Assembly: GCA_944326335.1 (NCBI GenBank)
Contig: CALVDM010000002.1
Location: 50,526-114,525, forward strand
DNA: 64,000 nt
DNA from: an uncultured Bacteroidales bacterium
GTDB taxonomy: Bacteria > Bacteroidota > Bacteroidia > Bacteroidales > UBA932
Direction: 5' to 3'
Of this stretch, positions 18,465 to 27,418 are shown piece after piece (position 1 is the stretch's first letter; every line of letters begins with the position of its first letter). The notes below the pieces were generated by a model. That model searched no databases. It had not been told where the DNA came from and saw only the letters and a program-made list of their open reading frames with translations. Both the position numbers and the translations under genes were made by a program.

Positions 18465-19779
18465 GTACACAAGGCATTACAAGCCGCTGCTAAGTCTGGG
18501 GCTTCCAATAATAATAGGTCAGCTGGGCATCATCCTTGTCGGATTTGCAGACACGGTAATGGTGGGGCACTACACCACTGACTCCCTGGCGGCGGCAAGT
18601 TTCGCCAACAATATTTTCAACCTCGTCATAATATTCTCGACGGGGTTTTCCTATGGACTCACCCCCGTGGTCGGCAAGATGTTCGGTCGCGGAGACTTCC
18701 AGGACATCGGCAGGATGCTCAGGAACAGCATTGCGGCCAACTCGGCCGTTGCATTGCTCCTGATTGGCATAATGACGGCCCTGTACCTGAACCTGGACAG
18801 TCTCGGCCAGCCAGAGGAGCTCATGCCTCTCATAAAGCCGTATTACATAGTGCTGCTCGTGTCCCTGCTTCCGGTACTGCTTTTCAATGCATTCAAGCAG
18901 TTCGCAGACGGGATATCCGACACCATAACACCCATGTGGATACTTCTGCTCGGGAATGTCGTGAACATATTCGGGAACTGGTGCCTGATTTTCGGAAAGC
19001 TCGGATTTCCGGAGCTCGGACTGCTCGGCGCAGGAATCTCCACCCTGTTCTCCAGGATATTGACTCTGATTGTGTTTGCATGCATGTTCTTCTTCTCCGG
19101 AAAATATGCCGTGTTCAGGAAAGGATTCATGCAGAGCAGGGTTAACAGACAGGATTTCAAGACATTGAACAAGCTCGGCTGGCCTGTGGGACTTCAGATG
19201 GGGATGGAGACCGGCTCCTTCAGCATCGCCACGATAATGGTGGGATGGCTCGGGACGCTTCCGCTCGCGGCCCATCAGGTGATGCTGACGACAGGACAGC
19301 TCGGCTTCATGCTCTACTACGGCATGGCGGCAGCAATAGCCGTGCGGACAAGCCACTTCGCCGGACAGGGAGACATGAAGAACGTGAGGGCTTCCGCCGG
19401 GGCCGGCTTCCAGCTGATAATGATAATGGCGGCCGTCGTGTCCACAATCATATTCCTGTCCAGGGAGCGTCTCGGCGGCATCTTCTCCGACAATCCGGAA
19501 GTCGGGGCAATCGTGGCACAACTCACGATACCTTTCATAATATACCAGTTCGGCGACGGGATGCAATGTGCCTATTCCAACGCGCTGAGAGGAATTGCAG
19601 ACGTGAAACCTGTAGTGCTGATAGCATTCATAGCCTATTTCGTGATATCCCTCCCGGCCAGCTACCTTTTCGGGTTCGTATGCGGATGGGGAATCACGGG
19701 AATCTGGCTGTCATTCCCGCTCGGGCTCACAAGTGCCGGGCTGATGTTCATGTGGAGATTCCGCCGCAGGGTTGCATGA
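18445..19779 (+). CDS. MATE family efflux transporter
   Basis: 444 residues with about 12 hydrophobic segments in two six-helix halves, the size typical of MATE (MatE/NorM-DinF) transporters. These exchange Na+ or H+ for drugs and metabolites. Motifs include [25 protein letters not shown] at the first helix pair (typical of the family) and [19 protein letters not shown] at the start of the second half. The ATG lies inside rho, giving a 20-base overlap in another frame, so translation may be coupled to rho. Substrate unknown. Confidence 0.92.
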   Translation: METSSCKYTRHYKPLLSLGLPIIIGQLGIILVGFADTVMVGHYTTDSLAAASFANNIFNLVIIFSTGFSYGLTPVVGKMFGRGDFQDIGRMLRNSIAANSAVALLLIGIMTALYLNLDSLGQPEELMPLIKPYYIVLLVSLLPVLLFNAFKQFADGISDTITPMWILLLGNVVNIFGNWCLIFGKLGFPELGLLGAGISTLFSRILTLIVFACMFFFSGKYAVFRKGFMQSRVNRQDFKTLNKLGWPVGLQMGMETGSFSIATIMVGWLGTLPLAAHQVMLTTGQLGFMLYYGMAAAIAVRTSHFAGQGDMKNVRASAGAGFQLIMIMAAVVSTIIFLSRERLGGIFSDNPEVGAIVAQLTIPFIIYQFGDGMQCAYSNALRGIADVKPVVLIAFIAYFVISLPASYLFGFVCGWGITGIWLSFPLGLTSAGLMFMWRFRRRVA

Positions 19780-19788
19780 AACATGCAT

Positions 19789-19825
19789 AAAAAAAATGAG
19801 CGTCGGCACTCCCGTGCGGACCCTC
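19789..19825 (-). terminator. Rho-independent terminator on the topB side
   Basis: On the minus strand a GC-rich stem (GAG/CTC, GTC/GAC and GCAC/GTGC pairs with a short GGGA-type loop) is followed by A and eight T residues. It lies ~115 bases past the topB stop codon and just after the convergent MATE stop. Confidence 0.7.
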
Positions 19826-19869
19826 ATACTAACCACATAATTAATAACACTAAAACTAATAACCAACAT

Positions 19870-19901
19870 GCGGTAAAAGTCTTGGAATACTTTTGACCCG
19901 C
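19870..19901 (-). other. Hairpin in the topB 3' untranslated stretch
   Basis: GCGG-AAAAGT pairs with ACTTTT-CCGC around an 8-base loop (10 base pairs, with a 1/3-base internal loop). It sits between the topB stop and the terminator, so the topB 3' end may carry two stem-loops; function unknown. Confidence 0.45.
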
Positions 19902-19940
19902 ACGACCATGAATTATACAATATCCGTGCCAAAATGTGTA

Positions 19941-21713
19941 TCAGGAATTGTCCGACAAAACATTCACCACGATTTTCTTTGCCATGGCCTTCAGTTCGTC
20001 TATGAAATCACCTGCACGGTAAGTCCCGTTTTCTATCATCCGCAGTTTCTTCTCCCACATTCCGGTGAGCTCCGCGCTTTTAAGCAGTTCCTCGTGGATT
20101 GTCCCGATGAGTTCCTTGCCAGTCTGCGTCGGATACAGATTCTTCTTCTCCTTGCGGATATAGTTCCGCCTGAAAAGAGTCTCTATTATTGCGGCGCGCG
20201 TCGAAGGGCGGCCTATACCGTTCTCTTTCAGGGCATCCCTGAGCTCCTCGTCCCCGACAAACTTCCCGGCTGTCTCCATGGCTCTGAGGAGTGTGGCTTC
20301 CGTGTATGGTTTCGGAGGCGTGGTCCATGTCTCCTTCAGCTGAGGTGAATGAGGTCCGCTCTCCCCTGCCTTGAAATCCGGCAGGACAGCATTGCCCGTG
20401 CCGGAGTCCCGGTCTCCGGCGTCTTCCGACGACGAGAAGACAGCCCGCCAGCCCTGCTTCACTATGAGCTTGCCTGTGGCCTTGAACTCCACGTCCTCCA
20501 CCTTTCCGATGACTGTGGTCGTGGAGATTTCGCAATCCGGATAGAACGCTGCCACAAAACGCCGCGCCACAAGGTCGTAGACCATGGACTCTTCAGCCGT
20601 CATGTTTGAGGAAGCGGCCCCGGTCGGGATTATGGCATGATGGTCCGTTACCTTGGAGTTGTCGAAAACCTTCCTGCTCTTGGGCAGTTTGCTCCCTTTC
20701 AGGGGAGCCACAAGGGCGTCATAGCCCCTGAGCCCGGCCAGAATCGACGGGACCTTGGGATATATGTCGTCGCTGAGATACGTCGTGTCCACCCTCGGAT
20801 ACGTGACCGCCTTCTTCTCGTACAGGGACTGTACGAGTTTCAATGTCTCGTCTGCGCTGAACGAGAATTTCCTGTTGCATTCCACCTGCAGGGATGTAAG
20901 GTCGAACAGCCTCGGAGGGGCCTCCCTGCCTTTCTTCCCTGTCACGGAAACGATTGTGAAATCCGCTCCCTGCACCTTTGCAAGCATCTCTTCACCGGCT
21001 TCCTTGCTGTCGTACCGGCCTTTTGTGGAGGAAAAGACGGTGCCCCTGTACTCAGTCTTCAGCTCCCAGTAGGGGGATGGGACGAAATTGTCTATCTCGG
21101 CCTGGCGGTTCACTATCATGGCAAGCGTTGGAGTCTGCACCCTGCCGATGGAAAGCACCTGCCTGTTCCCCGAATACCTCAGAGTGTACAGTCTTGTGGC
21201 ATTTATACCCAGTATCCAGTCCCCTATCGCCCTCGCGAGACCGGCGTCATAGAGTCTGGCGAAATCAGACTCCGGCCTCAGATTCCGGAATCCCTCCCTT
21301 ATGGACTCCTCGGTCAGAGATGAAATCCACAGCCTTCTGACAGGACATCTGGCCCCGGCCTTGAGCATCACCCATCTCTGTATCAGCTCACCTTCCTGGC
21401 CGGCATCTCCGCAATTCACAATCTCGTCGGCCTTGCCCATGAGTTCCCTTATGATATTGAACTGCTTGACATAAACGTCATTGTCAATCAGCTTTATGCC
21501 GAATCTCGCAGGTATGACCGGAAGGGAGGAGAGCATCCACGTCTTCCACCCCGGGTTGTAGTCATGCGGTTCCTTCAGAGTACACAGATGGCCGAATGTC
21601 CACGTGACCTGGTAGCCGTTGCCCTCAAGGTAGCCCGGCATTTTCGTAGTCGCCCCGAGGACAGCGGCAATCTCCCTCGCCACGCTCGGCTTCTCTGCAA
21701 TGCATACTATCAT
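19941..21713 (-). CDS. topB: DNA topoisomerase III (type IA)
   Basis: 590 residues. It relaxes and decatenates DNA through a single-strand break. The N-terminal Toprim domain has MIVCIAEKPSVAREIA, and the acidic triplet region is NCGDAGQEGELIQR. The core domain contains SIGRVQTPTLAMIV. The catalytic Tyr is about residue 305 in VTYPRVDTTYL, a slight variant of the usual TYPRTDS. The C-terminus includes ENGIGRPSTRAAIIETL and ends without zinc ribbons, so it is shorter than the ~690-residue forms. It has its own promoter and terminator. Confidence 0.94.
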   Translation of the reverse strand: MIVCIAEKPSVAREIAAVLGATTKMPGYLEGNGYQVTWTFGHLCTLKEPHDYNPGWKTWMLSSLPVIPARFGIKLIDNDVYVKQFNIIRELMGKADEIVNCGDAGQEGELIQRWVMLKAGARCPVRRLWISSLTEESIREGFRNLRPESDFARLYDAGLARAIGDWILGINATRLYTLRYSGNRQVLSIGRVQTPTLAMIVNRQAEIDNFVPSPYWELKTEYRGTVFSSTKGRYDSKEAGEEMLAKVQGADFTIVSVTGKKGREAPPRLFDLTSLQVECNRKFSFSADETLKLVQSLYEKKAVTYPRVDTTYLSDDIYPKVPSILAGLRGYDALVAPLKGSKLPKSRKVFDNSKVTDHHAIIPTGAASSNMTAEESMVYDLVARRFVAAFYPDCEISTTTVIGKVEDVEFKATGKLIVKQGWRAVFSSSEDAGDRDSGTGNAVLPDFKAGESGPHSPQLKETWTTPPKPYTEATLLRAMETAGKFVGDEELRDALKENGIGRPSTRAAIIETLFRRNYIRKEKKNLYPTQTGKELIGTIHEELLKSAELTGMWEKKLRMIENGTYRAGDFIDELKAMAKKIVVNVLSDNS

Positions 21714-21754
21714 TATTACTATCCATGCCCGGGTTCCACCTCCCGGACGGAGCG

Positions 21755-21785
21755 CAAAAATACTCCAAAAATCATCAATACCAAA
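21755..21785 (-). promoter_or_regulatory. topB promoter
   Basis: On the minus strand: TTTG, 19 bases, TATTTTTG, both boxes exact; 42 bases before the topB start. Confidence 0.65.
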
Positions 21786-21808
21786 GCAGGTGATATGAGA
21801 TTTTTGAG

Positions 21809-21816
21809 TAACTTTG
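21809..21816 (+). promoter_or_regulatory. Possible -7 element for the TlpA operon
   Basis: TAACTTTG matches TAnnTTTG and lies 23 bases before the start codon. No TTTG is found at the -33 distance. Confidence 0.4.
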
Positions 21817-21838
21817 TCTGGATATAAACATCAACGAA

Positions 21839-22957
21839 ATGAAAAGCATCATCAAATCAGCCGCTGCCGCCGCAGCAGCGATAGCAGGAATCCTTGCAGC
21901 AAGCAGCTGCAACAGCGGCAACCAGATTTCGGGGACGCTGACCGGCGTGCAGAGCGACTCAATCAGACTGTTCGTGAATGACGCCGTGAGCAACAGGCTG
22001 GTGAAGACAGACACCGTGGCAATTGTGGACGGCAAGTTCAAGGTGAATTTCCCGGACACGGCAATGTACATTGTCTACATCGCAGACCTGCATCAGACCG
22101 GAAACGATATGTCAGACCCTATATTCATGCTTCCGGGAGACAAGCTCAAAGTGAGCGGAAGCCTCTCCGAGCCGGTATTCAGCGGCACAAGGATATATGA
22201 CGGCCTCTCAAGGTTCGAAGGGCACAGGATAATATCGGAAAAGCTCGACTCGCTTTATGAGAAGGCGCAGTCTGTCGCAAAGGACGACATCGTGGGAAGG
22301 CAGGCGATAAACGCCGAGCATGAAAAGCTGTCGGCCCAGAGGGACAGCATCTATGCGGAATATGTGAAGAACAATCCGGACGACATCACCTCGGGCTATC
22401 TCACCATATTCATGAATCCGGAAAAGGGTCTCGAATCATACAACCTCCTCGGCTCCACCGTGAAGGAAAGCGCGATGGGCGAATTTCTCGACATGATAGC
22501 CGGCCAGTTCACGACATGGCTCGAGAAAGAGAAGAACAAGGCCAACATCCAGCCGGGCAAGGCTGCTCCTGACTTCAGCCTGAAGGACATCGACGGGAAC
22601 ATCCGCACGCTCGCATCCTTCAAAGGCAAGTATGCGCTGCTCGACTTCTGGGGCAAATGGTGCTATTGGTGCATGAAGGGCATGCCTGACATGAAGAAAT
22701 ACTACGACAAGTACAGCGGCAGGATAGAGTTCGTCGGCATAAACTGCGGAGACACGGAAGAAGTCTGGAAGGAGACCGTGGAGAAGGAAGGCCTGAAGTG
22801 GACCAACCTCTACAACGGGGATTCGGATGAAATCACCACGAAATATGCCATCGAAGGATTCCCTACAAAGGTGCTCATCGACAAGGAAGGCATGATAGTG
22901 GAGGTGTTCGTCGGCGAAAGCGAGGAGCTGTACAGGAAGCTCGACGAACTTTTCTAA
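21839..22957 (+). CDS. TlpA-family thioredoxin lipoprotein with DUF4369-like N-terminal domain
   Basis: 372 residues. A lipoprotein signal ends at Cys24 (ASSCNSG), so it should act in the periplasm. A DUF4369-like beta domain occupies ~30-130 (ISGTLTGVQSDSIRLFVND), then a helical linker. The AhpC/TlpA thioredoxin fold starts near residue 240 (GKAAPDFSLKDIDGN) and has the redox motif WCYWC in DFWGKWCYWCMKGMPDM. The usual role is thiol-disulfide reduction or response to oxidative stress. It is the first gene of an operon with the AI-2E protein and the glycosylase-like gene. Confidence 0.9.
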   Translation: MKSIIKSAAAAAAAIAGILAASSCNSGNQISGTLTGVQSDSIRLFVNDAVSNRLVKTDTVAIVDGKFKVNFPDTAMYIVYIADLHQTGNDMSDPIFMLPGDKLKVSGSLSEPVFSGTRIYDGLSRFEGHRIISEKLDSLYEKAQSVAKDDIVGRQAINAEHEKLSAQRDSIYAEYVKNNPDDITSGYLTIFMNPEKGLESYNLLGSTVKESAMGEFLDMIAGQFTTWLEKEKNKANIQPGKAAPDFSLKDIDGNIRTLASFKGKYALLDFWGKWCYWCMKGMPDMKKYYDKYSGRIEFVGINCGDTEEVWKETVEKEGLKWTNLYNGDSDEITTKYAIEGFPTKVLIDKEGMIVEVFVGESEELYRKLDELF

Positions 22958-22969
22958 AAAGGTTTCCAG

Positions 22970-24052
22970 ATGTCAGGAAACAACAGGAATATTATCAGCA
23001 GGGAGCTTATATGGGAGTATGCCCTGCTGATTTTGATTTTCGTTCTGGGCTACATCCTGTTCAGGCAGGCGCAGATATTCATCAGCGGTGCGCTCGGGGC
23101 GTTCGCCCTGTACACCCTGCTGAGGAATGTCTCCTTCAAGCTCACGGAAAAGACCGGGAAGGCCACATTGTCGGCTGCAATCATAGTCGTTTGCGTCCTG
23201 CTGTTCATCGTGATTCCGCTGTCCCTGCTGGCATGGTTCATAGTGGCGCAGCTTCAGAAGATAAACTGGGATACCGCCAGCATCATCTCTCCGGCGATGC
23301 AGGCCATCGACATCATCAAGGAGAAATACCATGTGGACCTCATATCCGAAAAGACCATAACCTTCGTAGCAGGCAAGATAACGAGTCTCGGACAGTCCCT
23401 TATCAACGGCATAGGAGATTTCGTGATTAACGTGATCGCCGCCATGATACTGCTCTTCTTCCTGCTCACCGGCGGGCGGAAGATGGAGAACTACCTGTCC
23501 TCCCTGATTCCGATGAAGAACGTGAACAAGAAGGAGACCATCGAGAAGGTGAGCGTGATGGTGAAGTCCAATACGATAGGTATTCCGCTCGTGGCCCTTC
23601 TCCAGGGGGTAATCTCGTGGATAGGCTACATCAGTTTCGGTGTGCCATACGCCTTCCTCGCCGCATTCCTTACAGGTCTGTGCTCAGTCGTGCCTATCGT
23701 CGGGACAATGGTGGTGTGGATTCCGATAGGGATTTACTTCGCAGTGCTCGGCCTGTGGGGGAAAGCTGCAGGAATCGTGCTTTTCGGGGCAATCTGCATC
23801 TCCCAGAGTGACAATCTCCTCAGATTCATACTCCAGAAGAAAATAGCGAACACACATCCGCTCATCACAATATCCGGAGTGGTGATAGGACTCCCGCTAT
23901 TCGGGTTCATGGGAATAATATTCGGGCCTCTGCTCGTGTCCCTTTTCCTGCTGTTCGTGGACATGTTCAGGAAAGAGTACCTCTGCGACGGGAACGAGAC
24001 GGCGGAAACCGGGGAAGACAGGAAAGAGGGGGATGATGGAAGCGGCAGCTGA
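22970..24052 (+). CDS. AI-2E family transporter (UPF0118/PerM type)
   Basis: 360 residues with about eight membrane segments: a tight N-terminal trio (LILIFVLGYILF, ISGALGAFALYTLL, AAIIVVCVLLFIVIPLSLLAWF), a soluble loop, then four or five helices. GVISWIGYISFGVPYAFLAAFLTGLCSVVPIVGT is the conserved family region. Members have been linked to AI-2 export, Na+/H+ antiport or general transport; the substrate here is unknown. The C-terminal tail is acidic. It starts 12 bases after the thioredoxin gene and overlaps the next gene by 20 bases. Confidence 0.88.
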   Translation: MSGNNRNIISRELIWEYALLILIFVLGYILFRQAQIFISGALGAFALYTLLRNVSFKLTEKTGKATLSAAIIVVCVLLFIVIPLSLLAWFIVAQLQKINWDTASIISPAMQAIDIIKEKYHVDLISEKTITFVAGKITSLGQSLINGIGDFVINVIAAMILLFFLLTGGRKMENYLSSLIPMKNVNKKETIEKVSVMVKSNTIGIPLVALLQGVISWIGYISFGVPYAFLAAFLTGLCSVVPIVGTMVVWIPIGIYFAVLGLWGKAAGIVLFGAICISQSDNLLRFILQKKIANTHPLITISGVVIGLPLFGFMGIIFGPLLVSLFLLFVDMFRKEYLCDGNETAETGEDRKEGDDGSGS

Positions 24053-24635
24053 AATACCGGTGGAGACGCATCCGCTCGAGCCTTTCCTTCCCGAAGATGC
24101 AAGGCTGCTGATGCTCGGCAGCTTTCCTCCGAAACGGGAAAGATGGTCCATGGACTTCTTCTACCCAAACTTCAACAACGACATGTGGAGAATCTTCGGC
24201 CTTGTGTTCTTCTCGGACAGGGCGGCGTTCATAGCCCCGGACGGTAAGCATTTCGACAAGGATGCCATAACGGGGTTCTGCCGGGAAAGGAAAATCGCCC
24301 TGTCGGACACTGCCCTCAAGGTGAGAAGGCTGAAAGACAACGCCTCGGACAAATTTCTCGAGGTGGGGAGCCCCATGGACATCGGCTGGATTGCCGGACG
24401 GCTTCCGGAATGCAAGGCGATTGTCACCACAGGACTGAAAGCGGCAGAGATTGCAGCGGAAGCCCTGCATTGCAGCCTCCCGGCTCCCGGATGCTTCTCG
24501 GAGGGGAGCTTTATCCGGGGACAGGAAAAGAAAAGGCTCTGGAGAATGCCGTCTTCATCCAGAGCCTATCCGCTGTCTCTCGAAAAGAAGGCGGAATGCT
24601 ACCGCAGCATGTTCATGCACGAGGGTTTGATATGA
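24033..24635 (+). CDS. Uracil-DNA glycosylase superfamily protein
   Basis: 200 residues. The UDG fold begins with LLMLGSFPPKRERWSMDFFYPNFNNDMW, where LGSFPP is the motif 1 position and FYPNFNNDMW matches the family that binds the extruded base. RMPSSSRAY near residue 175 fits motif 2 (MPSTSP-like). It most resembles the UDG family 6/hypothetical G:T-mismatch group, so it may remove uracil or hypoxanthine; the substrate is unproven. The two Met codons at the start overlap the AI-2E gene by 20 bases, and it converges on lpdA. Confidence 0.75.
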   Translation: MMEAAAEIPVETHPLEPFLPEDARLLMLGSFPPKRERWSMDFFYPNFNNDMWRIFGLVFFSDRAAFIAPDGKHFDKDAITGFCRERKIALSDTALKVRRLKDNASDKFLEVGSPMDIGWIAGRLPECKAIVTTGLKAAEIAAEALHCSLPAPGCFSEGSFIRGQEKKRLWRMPSSSRAYPLSLEKKAECYRSMFMHEGLI

Positions 24636-24643
24636 GCCTGCAG

Positions 24644-26005
24644 CTAAAGGCCGGACTGCAGGACTTCACCCAAAGTCGGATGTATGTGCACGGCATGAGC
24701 CAGTTCCTCTATACCGGCTCCGGCCGACATCAGCACTGAGACCTCCTGTACAAGGGCCGAGGCATGAGGGCCGAGAACGTGGCATCCGAGGATGTCCCCG
24801 TCCTGTCCGGCCACGATTTTGCACAGCCCGTCCGTCTGTCCGAGGCACACCGCCTTGCCGTTATTCCGGAAAAACGACTTGAATGTCCTGAAAGGAATGC
24901 CTTTTTCCCTGCATGCATCTTCAGTGAGCCCTACGGCGGCTGCTTCAGGCATCGTGAATACGGCCGACGGTATCAACGGGGAAGATGTCCGGGACACATC
25001 TCCTGCAGAGATGGCATCCAGAGCCGTCTTTCCCTGGTGCACTGCGGCATGTGCGAGCATCTGCCCTCCGGTGACGTCTCCTATTGCAAAAATGCCCGGG
25101 ACAGATGTCCTCATGCAGCTGTCTACGACTATGGCGCCCCGGTCCGTCGCTATTCCGGCCGCATCGACGCACAACCGGCTGCAGTCCGGCTTCCTGCCGG
25201 CAGCCACCAGCACCTTGTCGGCCATGCAGCTTTCCATGCCCCCCTTCCTGAGCCACTTCACCTCAAGAGGGCGGGATGCCGGAGGAGTCCCCGGGACTTC
25301 GTCAGCCTCCTCCACCGCAATGACCCCGGAGCCGAGGCTGAACTTCACTCCCCTCTTCGAAAGGCTCTGCCTGAGCCGTTTTGCAATGTCATGGTCGAAA
25401 TTCGGCAACACTTCCCTGCAATACTCCACGACTGTGACATCGCTTCCGAAACTTCTGAACACGGACGCGAACTCGAGACCTATCACTCCGCCACCTATGA
25501 TGCACAGCCGTGCAGGAAGCGAGTCAAGGGCAAGCAGGCCTGCCGAGTCCACCACTCCGGGGAGATCCATTCCCGGCAGCGGAAGCATTGAAGGCCTCGA
25601 CCCCGTGGCTATGACAATGAAGTCCGCAGTGTACGCGTCTTCTCCGACAAGGACTGTCCCCGCATCCCGGAATCTGGCCATACCCCTGACAAGACGGACT
25701 CCGGAAGCCTCGAGAAGAGCCTCCACGTTGCCTCTCAGCTCCGCCACAATCCTGTCCTTGCGAGCCTTCACTGATGCGAAATCGACATGGCACTCCCCTG
25801 CGGAAATGCCGAATTCCCCGCATGCCCTTATCTCTTCGACGATTTCAGCCGAACGGCAATAAGCCTTTGTAGGTATGCAGCCCTCGTTGAGACATACGCC
25901 TCCCACATGTCCGCCCTCCACAAGGGTGACTTTCCACCCTCTCCGTGCAGCTTCCAGGGCAGTCTCATAGCCGCCGGGGCCGGCACCGATTATCAGGATT
26001 TCCAT
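24644..26005 (-). CDS. lpdA: Dihydrolipoyl dehydrogenase (L protein of glycine cleavage)
   Basis: 453 residues. It reoxidises dihydrolipoyl groups on GcvH with NAD+. FAD site IIGAGPGGYETALEAARRG at the N-terminus; redox disulfide CLNEGC (Cys38/Cys43); NAD site CIIGGGVIGLEFASVF near residue 172; second FAD motif GIFAIGDVTGGQMLAHAAVHQG; C-terminal catalytic HIHPTLGE with the active-site His/Glu pair. It is the last gene of the bile-salt-hydrolase/glycine operon and overlaps gcvPB by 13 bases, which ties it to glycine cleavage rather than to a 2-oxoacid dehydrogenase. Confidence 0.95.
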   Translation of the reverse strand: MEILIIGAGPGGYETALEAARRGWKVTLVEGGHVGGVCLNEGCIPTKAYCRSAEIVEEIRACGEFGISAGECHVDFASVKARKDRIVAELRGNVEALLEASGVRLVRGMARFRDAGTVLVGEDAYTADFIVIATGSRPSMLPLPGMDLPGVVDSAGLLALDSLPARLCIIGGGVIGLEFASVFRSFGSDVTVVEYCREVLPNFDHDIAKRLRQSLSKRGVKFSLGSGVIAVEEADEVPGTPPASRPLEVKWLRKGGMESCMADKVLVAAGRKPDCSRLCVDAAGIATDRGAIVVDSCMRTSVPGIFAIGDVTGGQMLAHAAVHQGKTALDAISAGDVSRTSSPLIPSAVFTMPEAAAVGLTEDACREKGIPFRTFKSFFRNNGKAVCLGQTDGLCKIVAGQDGDILGCHVLGPHASALVQEVSVLMSAGAGIEELAHAVHIHPTLGEVLQSGL

Positions 26006-27411
26006 GTGAGTTTCAGATGAGTTGCGGCAAGTGTCTCGTCGGGACGGCGCACCGGTGTGGTGTGCGGGGCGGACTTCAGCAGTCCGAGAGAAGACTCTGC
26101 CTCATCGGCAATCCTGCGCATGGCGTCAATGAACGCATCGAGCGTCTCGAGCGACTCTGTCTCGGTAGGCTCTATCATTATGGACTGGTGGAAAAGCAGA
26201 GGGAAATAGATGGTGGGTGCATGGAAACCGTAGTCGAGCAGACGCTTGGCGATGTCCAGCGTGGTCACCTGCTGTCCGTCGCCGGCATCCTGCCTTGCAA
26301 GACCGTCGTAAACGAATTCATGCTTGCACAGCGACGGCACCGGCAGCCTGTACCTGTCTTTCAGGGACTCCTTCACATAGTTGGCGGCAAGCACGGCCAG
26401 CGGCCCTACCCTGCCTATGTTCTGCCTCCCGAGGGAGAGGATGTATGCGTATGCCTTCATGAGAACGCCGAAATTGCCGTGAAATGCAGACACGCGACCG
26501 ATTTCGGGAATGAGGCCGGCAAGGGAGGCCGTAACGCCGACAGGTCCGGCCCCGGGACCTCCGCCGCCATGCGGGGTGGAGAATGTCTTGTGGAGGTTCA
26601 GATGCATGATGTCGAAACCCATGTCGGCTGGGCGCACCTTCCCGAGCAGCGCGTTCATGTTGGCACCGTCGTAGTAAAGCAGTCCCCCTGCCTCGTGTAC
26701 GCACTTCACTATCTCCCGGATTCCCGTCTCGAAAAGGCCGAGAGTATTGGGGTTGGTCATCATTATTCCTGCCACTGTATCGTCGAGCAGAGGGCGCAGA
26801 TGGTCCATGTCTATCAGCCCCTCCGGAGTGGAACGGACCTGGACTACCTCCAGGCCGCAGACGGCTGCGCTTGCCGGGTTGGTCCCGTGTGCGCTGTCAG
26901 GGACTATTATCCTTGTCCTTTTCAGGTCTCCCCGCGAGATGTGGTACTGCCGCATTATCATGAGCCCCGTGAGTTCACCGTGGGCCCCGGCACAGGGGTT
27001 CAGGGTGAAGGCTGCCATGCCTGTCAGCTTGCAAAGGCAGTCGGAGAGCTCCCTGCACAGCTGCAATGCCCCCTGCACAGTCTCTTCCGGCTGGAGCGGA
27101 TGCAGATGTGCGAATCCGGGATGGGAGGCAAGTTCCTCGTCTATCCTCGGGTTGTACTTCATCGTGCAGCTGCCGAGCGGGTAGAAACCGGTGTCCACAC
27201 TGTAATTCATGCCTGAAAGGTTGACATAGTGGCGGACCACATCAGGCTCGCTGACCTGCGGCAGTGCGGGTCTGGTTTCCCGCCTCAGGTTCTGTGGCAG
27301 ACAGCCGGTGTTTTCTTCCCAGCTGCCTTCCGGCAGAGAGTAGCCGCAGCGGCCCTCTCTGGAAAGTTCGAATATCAGTCTGTCGTAATTTTTCATTACC
27401 GGAAAATTCAA
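25993..27411 (-). CDS. gcvPB: Glycine dehydrogenase (decarboxylating) subunit 2
   Basis: 472 residues, the C-terminal half of P protein as a separate polypeptide. With GcvPA it decarboxylates glycine and loads the aminomethyl group onto lipoyl-GcvH. PLP-binding Lys about residue 275 in MHLNLHKTFSTPHGGGGPG, with the glycine-rich loop that follows. YPLGSCTMKYNPRIDE near residue 75 and GQNIGRVGPLAVLAANY are also family hallmarks. It starts 7 bases after gcvPA. Confidence 0.95.
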   Translation of the reverse strand: MNFPVMKNYDRLIFELSREGRCGYSLPEGSWEENTGCLPQNLRRETRPALPQVSEPDVVRHYVNLSGMNYSVDTGFYPLGSCTMKYNPRIDEELASHPGFAHLHPLQPEETVQGALQLCRELSDCLCKLTGMAAFTLNPCAGAHGELTGLMIMRQYHISRGDLKRTRIIVPDSAHGTNPASAAVCGLEVVQVRSTPEGLIDMDHLRPLLDDTVAGIMMTNPNTLGLFETGIREIVKCVHEAGGLLYYDGANMNALLGKVRPADMGFDIMHLNLHKTFSTPHGGGGPGAGPVGVTASLAGLIPEIGRVSAFHGNFGVLMKAYAYILSLGRQNIGRVGPLAVLAANYVKESLKDRYRLPVPSLCKHEFVYDGLARQDAGDGQQVTTLDIAKRLLDYGFHAPTIYFPLLFHQSIMIEPTETESLETLDAFIDAMRRIADEAESSLGLLKSAPHTTPVRRPDETLAATHLKLTWKS

Positions 27412-27418
27412 GTTAACG

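Noticed and set aside
27412-27418. gcvPA/gcvPB as a frameshifted single gcvP
   Set aside because: Both parts have normal starts and stops and the usual lengths of the two-subunit enzyme; the gap is ordinary.
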